NCBI GenBank assembly: GCA_013314775.1
Contig: JABUFB010000005.1
Coordinates: forward strand, 1-64,000
Source of the DNA: Armatimonadota bacterium
Lineage (GTDB): Bacteria > Armatimonadota > Zipacnadia > Zipacnadales > JABUFB01
Direction of reading: 5' to 3'
DNA: 64,000 nucleotides
Below, in pieces: positions 1-7,730 of this stretch; within the stretch, counting starts at the first letter, position 1, and the number at the start of each line of letters is the position of its first letter. The notes under the pieces are model-generated. The model was not told the origin of the DNA and searched no databases. It worked only from the letters and a program-made list of their open reading frames with translations. A program made the translations under genes and the position numbers.

Positions 1-446
1 GAACCAGCGACAGAACCAGCGACAGAACCAGCGACAGAACCAGCGACAGAACCAGCGACAGAACCAGCGACAGAACCAGCGACAGAACCAGCGACAGAAC
101 CAGCGACAGAAAACCAGCGACAGAACCAGCGACAGAACCAGCGACAGAACCAGCGACAGAACCAGCGACAGAACCAGCGACAGAACCAGCGACAGAACAC
201 CAGCGACAGAACCAGCGACAGAACCAGCGACAGAACCAGCGACAGAACCAGCGACAGAACCAGCGACAGAACCAGCGACAGAACCAGCGACAGAACCAGC
301 GACAGAAAACCAGCGACAGAACCAGCGACAGAACCAGCGACAGAACCACGACAGAACCAGCGACAGAACCAGCGACAGAACCAGCGACAGAACCAGCGAC
401 AGAACCAGCGACAGAACCAGCGACAGAACCAGCGACAGAACCAGCG
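1..446. repeat. 12-bp tandem array, about 37 copies
   Basis: The unit gaaccagcgaca repeats without a break from the window edge to about 446. Four units differ in length: 2 extra bases in the units starting at 109, 195 and 305, and 1 base missing in the unit starting at 343. The unit has no stop in any forward frame; it reads EPAT, TSDR or NQRQ. The array therefore stays open in the frame of the downstream gene, although the encoded residues change at each irregular unit. It could be real slippage in a coding minisatellite or assembly error in a hard repeat. Confidence 0.95.
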
Positions 447-1301
447 GGGCCGGTAGCCCCACCGTTGGCAGAGATGGCGCTCGCTCCCATGGAGGCCGCC
501 CAGCCCGTGACGGGGTCACCGCGACCCCGGACAGGGCTGTTGCCCGTCAAGCCCGAACTGTACCATGAAGGCGCTGTGACGGCGTTGCCGAGCATCAGCT
601 TGTCTGCCCCACCGGCGGCCGGACCAGTTGCGCCGTCACCCGCTGAGCCGATCGTGACTCCCGTGGTGGTTGAGCAGCCAACGCCGACCGAACCCGTTAC
701 CGAACCCGTTACCGAACCCGTTGCCGAACCCGTTGCCGAACCCGTTGCCGAACCCGTTACCGAACCCGTTGCCGAACCCGTTACCGAACCCGTTACCGAA
801 CCCGTTACCGAACCCGTTACCGAACCCGTTACCGAACCAGAACCGGGACCGCGACGACTGGGATCACAGTCTCGGAACACTGACGTTACGACGGTCTCGC
901 AGCCCTCGGCTGCTGGAGGCCGGAGCATCACGGCCGCCGATGCCGCTCTGCTGGCGGACAGCACCGTAGTCTATGCGGGAAAGGTTCTCCCGGCAGAGGC
1001 CCGACCGGAAGTGCATAACGGTGCGGTTATGATGTCGCTCAAGCACCTGTTCGAGGCGGCGGACGGGGCCGTATACTGGTTCCCGGACCAAAAGCTGGCC
1101 CGGGGTATCACGGCTCGCGCAGATCTCGCCGTGCGCGAGGGGTCGGACCGAGCTGTGCTCAACGGCGAAACGGTGCCGCTGAAGGCACGACCGATCGCAT
1201 CCGAAGGCAGGCTGCTGGTGCCGCTGGAGCTGCTGGAGAAGGCCCTCGGTGTCACGATACGGTTGGACCCGGGGACGCGCCAGATCAACGTCCGGCGTTA
1301 G
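3..1301 (+). CDS. Repeat-rich protein with C-terminal copper amine oxidase N-terminal-like (stalk) domain, 5' partial
   Basis: The reading frame is open from the window edge through the 12-bp array and enters unique sequence at about 447. It then has 12 copies of EPVT/EPVA (690-833) and ends in a globular domain of about 120 residues. That domain has the paired pattern of the Cu_amine_oxidN1 stalk fold: a strand run near VVYAGKVLPAEARP, a later VLNGETVPLKARPI, then GRLLVPLELLEKALGVTIRL. In this family the domain is an extracellular stalk or wall-associated module, so the protein is probably a surface protein with Pro/Glu-rich spacers. An ATG at 465 lies in frame, but it is inside the Pro-rich run and is unlikely to be the true start. 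The real start lies outside the window. The irregular repeat units make the upstream residues uncertain. Confidence 0.7.
   Translation, partial: TSDRTSDRTSDRTSDRTSDRTSDRTSDRTSDRTSDRKPATEPATEPATEPATEPATEPATEPATEHQRQNQRQNQRQNQRQNQRQNQRQNQRQNQRQNQRQKTSDRTSDRTSDRTTTEPATEPATEPATEPATEPATEPATEPATEPAGPVAPPLAEMALAPMEAAQPVTGSPRPRTGLLPVKPELYHEGAVTALPSISLSAPPAAGPVAPSPAEPIVTPVVVEQPTPTEPVTEPVTEPVAEPVAEPVAEPVTEPVAEPVTEPVTEPVTEPVTEPVTEPEPGPRRLGSQSRNTDVTTVSQPSAAGGRSITAADAALLADSTVVYAGKVLPAEARPEVHNGAVMMSLKHLFEAADGAVYWFPDQKLARGITARADLAVREGSDRAVLNGETVPLKARPIASEGRLLVPLELLEKALGVTIRLDPGTRQINVRR
690..833 (+). repeat. 12-bp coding minisatellite encoding EPV(T/A) x12
   Basis: Twelve perfect-length copies of gaacccgtt(acc/gcc) lie in frame inside the stalk-domain gene. 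Unlike the upstream array, no unit breaks the frame. The only variation is Thr versus Ala at the fourth residue. Confidence 0.93.
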
Positions 1302-1325
1302 GCGAGTACGTGCACGCAATCGCAT

Positions 1326-1356
1326 GGCAGCCCCGGGTGCGCCGGGGCTGCCTTAA
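1326..1356 (+). terminator. Intrinsic terminator-like hairpin after the stalk-domain gene
   Basis: A perfect 11-bp GC-rich stem (ggcagccccgg / ccggggctgcc) closes on a 5-nt loop. It starts 25 nt after the stop at 1301 and is followed only by ttaa, so the U-tract is weak. It separates the surface-protein gene from lysA. Confidence 0.7.
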
Positions 1357-1390
1357 CACGTATGATACTCAATGAAACGAGGAGACGCTG

Positions 1391-2728
1391 ATGGACGGCT
1401 CGGAAACCTTCCTGTTCGGCACACAGAGCATCAATGAGGCCGGGCACCTGACCGTGGGCGGATGCGACACCGTTGAACTCGCGAAGAAGTTCGGTACGCC
1501 GCTGTACGTTCTGGATGAGCAGTACATCCGGGACACCTGCCGCGCGTACCGCAACGAGTTCGGTTCGCGTCTCGAGCGCGTTGAAATCGCCTATGCCGGC
1601 AAGGCGCTGCTTTGCACCGCAATCTGCCACATCATGCAGCAGGAAGGCATGGCGCTGGACACCGCCAGCACCGGCGAGCTGTTCACCGCAGTCTCCGCGG
1701 GCTTCCCCTTGAACAAAGTAAAGCTGCACGGGAATTATAAGACCGACGAACTCCTGCGCAGCGCACTGGAGTACCAGGTCGGCCGCATCGTCGCCGACAG
1801 CATCACGGAGCTACAGCGTCTGTCGCGCATCGCAGTGGAGATGGGAAAGGAAGCCGACATCCTGATCCGCGTGGGTCCCGGCATCAAGACCCAGACCCAC
1901 AGCTACATCCAGACCGGGCAGGCCGACAGCAAGTTCGGGCTGAGCATCGCTTCGGGTGCGGCCATGGAAGGAATCAAGCTTGCGCTTGATCTCCCAAATA
2001 TCAACCTGCACGGGGTGCACTGCCACATCGGCTCTCAGCTCTTCGGCCTGGACTCCTTTGGCCGCGCCGTGGACATGATGATGGACTTCGTGGCCCAGGT
2101 GCGCGCGGAGACCGGCTGGGAAAGCGATGAGCTGGATATGGGCGGCGGACTGGGCATTGCTTATACGCCCGAAGACGCCCCTCCAACAGTCGCCGAACTG
2201 GCGGAGATCATCTGCCCGGCGATCATTCAGGCTGCGAAGCAGCGCGGCCTGAAACTGCCGAAGTTGATTCTTGAGCCCGGTCGCTCCATTGTGGGGCCGG
2301 CGGGGATCACCCTCTACACTGTTGGCCCGGTGAAGACGATTCCTGGGGTTCGGACATATGTCGCCGTGGACGGCGGACTATCCGATAACCCGCGCCCGGC
2401 CCTTTACGAGGCAGAGTACACCGCGATCATCGCAAACAAGGCGAACCAGCCGGCGACCATGGCGGCCAGGGTCGCGGGAGCCCATTGCGAGACGGACACG
2501 CTCATCCCCGACACCACACTGCAGCAGGTGGAAGAGGGCGATATCATGGCCGTCTTCTGCACGGGCGCGTACAATTACGCCATGGCGTCCAACTATAACC
2601 GTTTCCGCCGGCCCGCAATGGTCCTCGTGAGCGATGGCCAGGCTGATATCATCTGCAGGCGCGAGACCCTGGAAGATCTGGTGTCTCACGACGTCATTCC
2701 CGCGCGTCTATCCGGGGAAGGAGAGTAG
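1391..2728 (+). CDS. lysA: Diaminopimelate decarboxylase
   Basis: PLP-dependent fold-III decarboxylase converting meso-diaminopimelate to L-lysine, the last step of lysine synthesis. The 445-aa protein has the family landmarks in order: YAGKALL with the PLP lysine near residue 65, HGNYKTDELL, HCHIGSQ near 215, DMGGGLGIAY (phosphate-binding glycine loop), EPGRSIVGPAG, VAVDGGLSDNPRPALY, and a C-terminal GAYNYAMASNYNRF. The active-site Cys/Glu segment, usually CESGD, reads CETDT, which keeps the Cys and Glu. The ATG at 1391 has gaggag 6-7 nt upstream. A CCA-type gene follows 33 bp downstream. Confidence 0.95.
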   Translation: MDGSETFLFGTQSINEAGHLTVGGCDTVELAKKFGTPLYVLDEQYIRDTCRAYRNEFGSRLERVEIAYAGKALLCTAICHIMQQEGMALDTASTGELFTAVSAGFPLNKVKLHGNYKTDELLRSALEYQVGRIVADSITELQRLSRIAVEMGKEADILIRVGPGIKTQTHSYIQTGQADSKFGLSIASGAAMEGIKLALDLPNINLHGVHCHIGSQLFGLDSFGRAVDMMMDFVAQVRAETGWESDELDMGGGLGIAYTPEDAPPTVAELAEIICPAIIQAAKQRGLKLPKLILEPGRSIVGPAGITLYTVGPVKTIPGVRTYVAVDGGLSDNPRPALYEAEYTAIIANKANQPATMAARVAGAHCETDTLIPDTTLQQVEEGDIMAVFCTGAYNYAMASNYNRFRRPAMVLVSDGQADIICRRETLEDLVSHDVIPARLSGEGE

Positions 2729-2761
2729 CCGCCGGCGGGCTGCGAGCGGCTTCCGGAAGCC

Positions 2762-4126
2762 TTGACGTTCCCGGGGGCCCGCGCCGCCTGCTCGCTCGAG
2801 GGCATGCGCTCGCGACTGGTCCGGCAGTTGTCGCCTCCCGAAGTCGATCTATTGCGCCGTGCGGGCAGGCTCGCCCGTCAGCATGGTGTGCGCCTGTTCC
2901 TTGCCGGGGGCGCTGCTCGAGATGTCGCCCTGGAGCGTCCCCACGAGGACTGGGACCTCGTGGTGGAAGGCGATGGCATCGCCTTCGCTTTGGCGCTGGC
3001 CGATAAATGGGCAGGTCGAGCCACAGTGTACGAGCCTTTCATGACCGCCACCGTGCGTCTGGCTGACGGCACGAGTTTCGACATCGCCACGGCGCGACGG
3101 GAGAGCTACCCTTACCCCGGTTCCATGCCGCAGGTAGAGCCGGCCGAGATCATTGAGGACCTTTGGCGCCGCGACTTCACGATCAACGCCATCGCAGTCG
3201 GGCTTTGCCCCGGTGAATGGGGCGAACTCCTGGACCCCACCGGTGGCATGGCGGACCTCGACGGAAAACTGGTAAGGGCCCTGCACCCGCGAAGCTTCTG
3301 GGACGATGCAACCCGTATCGTGCGCGCCGTCGGATTCGAGCAGCGCCTGGGCTTCACTATCGAGCCGGAGACCTGCCAGTGGATCCGGTCCGCGGCGGCT
3401 GAGGGCGCACTGGCCACGGTATCGACGGAGCGCCTTGGGGAGAGCATACTCCCTCTGCTTCGCGACCCCGTGGGTCCCAGGGCACTGCAGCGAGCCAACC
3501 AACTCGGGGTAGCCCGTGCGCTGGGCGCTCGGCAAGCCTTCACGCGACGCTCTCTGCGCGCGCTGGACCTGGTGCCCGATGCGTTGCGCCGCCTTGGCGA
3601 GACCGGGCATCCCAACCGTCGCGCGGTCGCCTGTCTTGCCGCGCTCCTGTTGGGCCGCGCCGTGACCGCCGACCGGGTGATCCACCAGTTGCATCTGGAC
3701 CGGTTCATGGCACGTGACCTCCGCAGTGCGGCACGTTTCTTGGGAATGCATGCAGGAGGGTTCCGGCCAGCGCGTGACGATGGCGAACTGTGGGAGCAGA
3801 TGCGGGAAGCGGACTTCGGTGGTGTGGTGGCCCTGTGGTTCGCGTGTGAGGATGAGGCCGACCGTCAGGCGTTGGAGCGGTACTGGACCCATCTGCGCCA
3901 TTGTCGGCCCGATTTTGAACCGCGTATGCTCCGGGAATTGGGCTATCCGCCCGGTCCGGCTTTCGGGGACGCACTTCGGGCGGCTGTCAGGGCGAAGCTT
4001 GACCGGGGATTGGGCGCCGAGGAGCAACTTGCGGTGGCCCGGGTCTTGCTTGACAGGGAATCGGGACACGACCGTCCGCCGTGGAGCCCGGAGAAGCCGT
4101 CGCGCGGAGGGAACCGGCGTGGATGA
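2762..4126 (+). CDS. tRNA nucleotidyltransferase / poly(A) polymerase family protein (first copy)
   Basis: Class II nucleotidyltransferase of the CCA-adding/poly(A) polymerase family. Visible motifs are LAGGAARDVALERPHEDWDLVV (motif A with the DxD metal ligands, split here as GGAARD and DWD), RRDFTINAIAV, DPTGGMADL, DDATRIVRAVGF (the nucleotide-template segment, DDxxR rather than the usual EDxxR) and ERLGESI. The C-terminal half is helical and has no HD motif. The TTG at 2762 gives 454 aa. An in-frame ATG at 2804 gives 440 aa and starts closer to where the family's homology begins; neither has a strong ribosome binding site. A second enzyme of the family lies at 11241-12695, so the two may share CC- and A-addition, as in bacteria with split CCA enzymes (inference). 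Confidence 0.85.
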   Translation: MTFPGARAACSLEGMRSRLVRQLSPPEVDLLRRAGRLARQHGVRLFLAGGAARDVALERPHEDWDLVVEGDGIAFALALADKWAGRATVYEPFMTATVRLADGTSFDIATARRESYPYPGSMPQVEPAEIIEDLWRRDFTINAIAVGLCPGEWGELLDPTGGMADLDGKLVRALHPRSFWDDATRIVRAVGFEQRLGFTIEPETCQWIRSAAAEGALATVSTERLGESILPLLRDPVGPRALQRANQLGVARALGARQAFTRRSLRALDLVPDALRRLGETGHPNRRAVACLAALLLGRAVTADRVIHQLHLDRFMARDLRSAARFLGMHAGGFRPARDDGELWEQMREADFGGVVALWFACEDEADRQALERYWTHLRHCRPDFEPRMLRELGYPPGPAFGDALRAAVRAKLDRGLGAEEQLAVARVLLDRESGHDRPPWSPEKPSRGGNRRG

Positions 4127-4346
4127 ACTGATCGTTATCGAAGCCGAGAGCACCGCCGAAGGGATACGGATGGAGTACGAGTGGGTCAGTGCACTGCATG
4201 GGGAGCAGGGACGCGACTGGCAGCTGGTACGTCAGGCGCTGATCTTCCTCGACGACAAGAAGGTTGACGAGTTGCACATCCGTCTCGCAGACGGTACGGA
4301 GAAGCGCTACCGGTTCGATATTACGTCATTCTTTGGCAGATTCTGA
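4119..4346 (+). CDS. Small hypothetical protein (75 aa)
   Basis: A GTG start at 4119 has ggagg centred 9 nt upstream and overlaps the end of the preceding CCA-type gene by 8 bp, a typical coupled arrangement. The product is acidic (MDELIVIEAEST at the start) and ends in RYRFDITSFFGRF. It has no membrane segment or Cys motif. The alternating hydrophobic pattern around VDELHIRLADGTEKRYRFDI suggests a small beta-rich domain. I do not recognise a family; position and start signal support it as real. Confidence 0.6.
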   Translation: MDELIVIEAESTAEGIRMEYEWVSALHGEQGRDWQLVRQALIFLDDKKVDELHIRLADGTEKRYRFDITSFFGRF

Positions 4347-4426
4347 ACGCTGAAGCCCCGGCGAGGGCCTGGCGAAAGAGGGAATGGCCCCCTGCACACT
4401 CCGTCGTGCGCGTGGGGCACACAACC

Positions 4427-5050
4427 ATGCCGCTCATTCATATGCTGGGTTCCGGCGAGTTCGATCTCGGGAGGTTCATTACCTGGATCGTTGCCCTGGC
4501 CCTGGCGATCACAATCCACGAGTTCGGCCATGCTTACCGTGCGGAGAAGGCGGGCGATCCTACCCCGCGCGCCCATGGGCGTGTTTCCCTGTACCCGTGG
4601 GATCACTATGACCCGCTGGGGACCACGCTGATCCTGTTGTTCGGCCTGGGCTGGGCGAAGCCGGTTCCTACCAATCCGATGAACTTCCGCCACCCACGTC
4701 GCGATGAGATCATGGTCTCCCTGTGGGGGCCGCTGGGGAACATAGTCCTGGCCATCCTGCTGGCGATCCCGGTGCGGTTTGCGCTGGTACCGGCGGAGTA
4801 TGCCATGCCGCTTGTTGACATCATGTACCTGAACCTCCTTCTGGCGGTGTTCAACCTCATCCCGGTCTGGCCACTGGACGGCTCTCACATTCTGTCTGCG
4901 ATACTGCCGGTGGAGACCGCCCGAAAGCTGGACCAGACGTACCGGCAATTTGGTCCGATGCTTTTGCTCGTGGTTTTCATGATCGCGGGAAGACTAGTCT
5001 GGCCAGTGGTCGATGGTCTCATGTACTTGCTCGTGGGACTTAAGCTGTAG
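4427..5050 (+). CDS. Site-2 protease family (M50) membrane metalloprotease
   Basis: Short intramembrane zinc protease of the M50/RIP type, about 207 aa from the ATG at 4427. An in-frame GTG at 4406 would add 7 residues. The first membrane segment carries HEFGHA (the HExxH zinc site), and a later segment carries NLIPVWPLDGSHIL with the third zinc-ligand Asp in the conserved N-x-x-P-x-x-P-L-D-G pattern. Four to five hydrophobic segments are visible. Proteins of this short type lack a PDZ domain; their substrates are mostly unknown. It lies between the small ORF and the RmlA-type gene on the same strand. Confidence 0.88.
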   Translation: MPLIHMLGSGEFDLGRFITWIVALALAITIHEFGHAYRAEKAGDPTPRAHGRVSLYPWDHYDPLGTTLILLFGLGWAKPVPTNPMNFRHPRRDEIMVSLWGPLGNIVLAILLAIPVRFALVPAEYAMPLVDIMYLNLLLAVFNLIPVWPLDGSHILSAILPVETARKLDQTYRQFGPMLLLVVFMIAGRLVWPVVDGLMYLLVGLKL

Positions 5051-5100
5051 CCCGGCTGGCCTAGTGTCGCTGCGGAATCATCTTCAAGGAGGCCTGCAGT

Positions 5101-6180
5101 ATGCCCCAGAAGGCCGTTGTGCTGTGTGCCGGGGAGGGCAGTCGTCTCAGGCCGTTGACTTTCTCGCGTCCGAAACACCTCTTGCCCGTTGCCGGCAAGC
5201 CCATTCTGGGCTGGGCTCTGGACGCGATCCGCGAGGCGGGCATCGACGACGTGGCCCTCATCGTCGGGCACCAGGCAGAGGCCATCCGCCAATACGTCGG
5301 TGCCGGCGATGCCTGGAACATCAGCGTGGAGTATATCACCCAGGTCGCGCCCCTGGGTATTGGGCACGCAGTGAACCTCGCCCGGGATTATGTGGCAGGC
5401 GCCCCGTTCCTTGTCTACCTGGGCGACAACCTGTTCGAGGATGGCATTTCGGGGTTTGTCGAGAGAATTGGCGCCACCGACTGGGAGGCGGCGCTGATGC
5501 TCAAGAGGGTGGATGACCCGCGGCGGTTCGGTGTGGCGCGCATGGACGAAGATCGAGTCGTGGAAGTGGTGGAGAAGCCCGCGAATCCGCCGAGCAATCT
5601 GGCGATCGTTGGTGTCTACGCCTTCCGCGCCAATGTGTTTGACGCCATTGATTCTCTAGAGCCCTCCGCGCGTGGCGAAATTGAGATAACCGATGCTATT
5701 CAGCGCCTGATCCAGGAAGGCGTGCGCGTGACCGGCCGTGAAGTCCACGGAATATGGGAAGACGCAGGCGAACCTGCCGCTTTGTTGCGCACCAATCGCG
5801 AGTGGCTCGCCCGCATGAAGGGCCAGGAGCTTCGCGGCAAGGTGGAGGGCTGCACTTTCGAGGGTCCTGTGTCAATCGACACCGGGGCGATTGCAGTCAA
5901 TTCACGGTTCATCGGGCCATGCAAAGTGGGCGCGAATTGCACGATTCGAGACTCAGAAGTCGGCCCGGATGTGGCGATTTCGGAGGGCTGCGAAGTCATC
6001 GAGACACGCCTGCGAAACTGCATCGTGCAGCGCAACAGCCAAATCCGCCATCTCGCCGCCGGACTGCTGGACTCGGTGCTGGGAGAGCACGTGGAAGTTC
6101 AGGGGCGCCCCGGGGATAGTGACGGCGCACCCCTGAGCCTTCTGCTTGGCGACATGGCGCATGCCAGGGCGATGAACTGA
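5101..6180 (+). CDS. Sugar-1-phosphate nucleotidyltransferase, long RmlA (glucose-1-phosphate thymidylyltransferase) type
   Basis: The N-terminal nucleotidyltransferase fold starts with AVVLCAGEGSRLRPLT and SRPKHLLPVAGKPIL (the G-x-G-x-R-L nucleotide loop and K-P-K-like lysine). It continues with LGIGHAVNLA and YLGDNLFEDGI, whose Asp binds the metal and sugar. From about residue 240 there is a left-handed beta-helix C-terminus (hexapeptide-like runs such as CTFEGPVSIDTGAIA and FIGPCKVGANCTI). At 359 aa it matches the long RmlA/TIGR01208 type, which forms dTDP-glucose or a related NDP-sugar. A strong aaggagg lies 8 nt before the ATG. No other dTDP-rhamnose genes are in the window, so the exact product is open. 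Confidence 0.85.
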   Translation: MPQKAVVLCAGEGSRLRPLTFSRPKHLLPVAGKPILGWALDAIREAGIDDVALIVGHQAEAIRQYVGAGDAWNISVEYITQVAPLGIGHAVNLARDYVAGAPFLVYLGDNLFEDGISGFVERIGATDWEAALMLKRVDDPRRFGVARMDEDRVVEVVEKPANPPSNLAIVGVYAFRANVFDAIDSLEPSARGEIEITDAIQRLIQEGVRVTGREVHGIWEDAGEPAALLRTNREWLARMKGQELRGKVEGCTFEGPVSIDTGAIAVNSRFIGPCKVGANCTIRDSEVGPDVAISEGCEVIETRLRNCIVQRNSQIRHLAAGLLDSVLGEHVEVQGRPGDSDGAPLSLLLGDMAHARAMN

Positions 6181-6221
6181 TCGCGGGGAGCATTCACGCG
6201 TCGGAGGACGCTTCGAGGAAC

Positions 6222-7007
6222 ATGTCGGCACGAACGGACCCACCGCAGGGCCCGGCGGAGATGTTCCGCGGCTTCCCTGTGAAAATCGAGATATTTGAAG
6301 GCCCCCTGGACCTGCTCTTGCACCTTGTGCGGCGGCAGGAGCTTGAGATCGCCGAAATTCAGATCGCGCTCATTACCGAGGACTACCTGCGGCACCTGGA
6401 GACACTGAGCCAGGTAAGCGTGGACCTTGCGGGCGAATTCCTGGTGATGGCGTCCAACTTGATGTGGCTCAAGTCTCGAATGCTTCTGCCCCGGCAGGAG
6501 GAGGTCTCCGCCGAGGAGGACGAACTCCTGGAGGAGGAGTTCATCAAATCCGAGGAGGAATTGCGCCGGCGACTTGATGAGTACCGCGCCTACAAGGAAG
6601 CCGCAGGCATTCTCGCCGAGTCCCAACAGATGCGGCAGCGGGTGTTTCTCCGGGCCCTCACCCAGGAGGACGACATCGGCAGCGGTTTCGTCCCGCTGGG
6701 CGAGGTATCCCTGTTCGACATGGTCTCGGCGCTCCAGGAGATGCTCGCGCGCACCAAGGAGCCGCCGCCACAGGTGGTTCGGCCGCCTGAGATAACCGTG
6801 GCCGACTGCATCGAAGACGTGCTCCTGCGCCTGCATGGATCGCCCGGCCAGACCTGCCGGTTCGTCGATCTCGTCGACCTGCCCACGACGCGGGTTGTTG
6901 TCATCATGGTATTCCTAGCCGTACTCGAGCTCATACGACGCCGAGAGATACAATTGGCCCACGACAGCAGCGATGCCCGACAGATCGTGGTCGGTCTGGT
7001 TCACTAA
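6222..7007 (+). CDS. scpA: Segregation and condensation protein A
   Basis: Kleisin subunit that bridges SMC heads in the bacterial condensin complex. The N-terminus has the signature KIEIFEGPLDLLLHLVR and the helix pair LAGEFLVMASNLMWLKSRMLLP. It is followed by an acidic linker (about residues 90-115) and a C-terminal winged-helix region near RVVVIMVFLAVLELIRRREIQL. The length of 261 aa is normal. gagga precedes the ATG by about 6 nt. scpB follows 51 bp downstream. Confidence 0.95.
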   Translation: MSARTDPPQGPAEMFRGFPVKIEIFEGPLDLLLHLVRRQELEIAEIQIALITEDYLRHLETLSQVSVDLAGEFLVMASNLMWLKSRMLLPRQEEVSAEEDELLEEEFIKSEEELRRRLDEYRAYKEAAGILAESQQMRQRVFLRALTQEDDIGSGFVPLGEVSLFDMVSALQEMLARTKEPPPQVVRPPEITVADCIEDVLLRLHGSPGQTCRFVDLVDLPTTRVVVIMVFLAVLELIRRREIQLAHDSSDARQIVVGLVH

Positions 7008-7058
7008 GTCCATCCAGCACAACTCCAATATGAAGCGGGCGCGAGCTCGCGGAAGGCA

Positions 7059-7730
7059 ATGAACGAGGACAAGCGGATCGTCAACACGCTGGAGTGCATT
7101 CTATTCGCGGCCAAGGAGCCGGTCCCGGTGGCGCGGCTTGCGGAGGCGCTCGAGCAGGAAGCGACGGATATCCCCCGGCTGCTGGAACAACTCGACAGGA
7201 GCCTGGCAGAGACCGGCATTCAGGTTGTCGGCCTGGCGGGCGGGTACACACTGGCGACGCGACCCGAATATGCTGACGCGGTGCAACGTTTTCTTGAGCC
7301 AGACCCCGAGCGACTTTCAGTCCAGGCGCTGGAGACCCTCGCGATCATCGCATATAACCAACCCCTCACCCGCCCGGAGATCGATGAAATCCGCGGGGTC
7401 AATTCCAGCGGTGCGGTGAATAGCCTGATCGAAAAAGGGCTGGTGCGGGTTGCCGGCCGTAAGGATGCCCCCGGCAGGCCGTTCCTGCTGGAGACGACGC
7501 CCCATTTCCTGTCCGTGTTCGGGCTGAAAGACCTCGCTGACCTGCCTGCGATCAGCTCTCTACGGCAGGCTATGGAAGAGCAGATGGCGGCCCAGGTCGC
7601 CGCACCCGAAGAAGCGTCTGCAGGCGAGGCCGGAGATATTGACGATGGGGTGGAAGCGGGTGAAGATGAACCGCAGGGACCACTCGCCGTCGAAAAGGAG
7701 CACGGCGACGAGGAGGAGCCGGACCAGTGA
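7059..7730 (+). CDS. scpB: Segregation and condensation protein B
   Basis: Two winged-helix domains of the ScpB family are visible: an N-terminal one (IVNTLECILFAAKEPVPVAR) and a second with SVQALETLAIIAYNQPLTRP, EIDEIRGVNSS and GLVRVAGRKDAPGRPFL. The C-terminal 50 residues are acidic and low-complexity, as in many ScpB proteins. It works with ScpA and SMC in chromosome condensation. Its stop overlaps the GTG of the next gene by 4 bp, so the two are probably translationally coupled. Confidence 0.95.
   Translation: MNEDKRIVNTLECILFAAKEPVPVARLAEALEQEATDIPRLLEQLDRSLAETGIQVVGLAGGYTLATRPEYADAVQRFLEPDPERLSVQALETLAIIAYNQPLTRPEIDEIRGVNSSGAVNSLIEKGLVRVAGRKDAPGRPFLLETTPHFLSVFGLKDLADLPAISSLRQAMEEQMAAQVAAPEEASAGEAGDIDDGVEAGEDEPQGPLAVEKEHGDEEEPDQ

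Noticed and set aside
1-446. CRISPR-like regular repeats
   Set aside because: The 12-bp units are head to tail with no spacers, and the array continues in frame into a protein gene.
2849-4153. 434-codon open frame on the minus strand
   Set aside because: Antisense to the CCA-type gene with all its motifs; no start signal.
5101-6180. Complete dTDP-rhamnose pathway
   Set aside because: Only the nucleotidyltransferase is present; rmlB, rmlC and rmlD homologues are not in the window.
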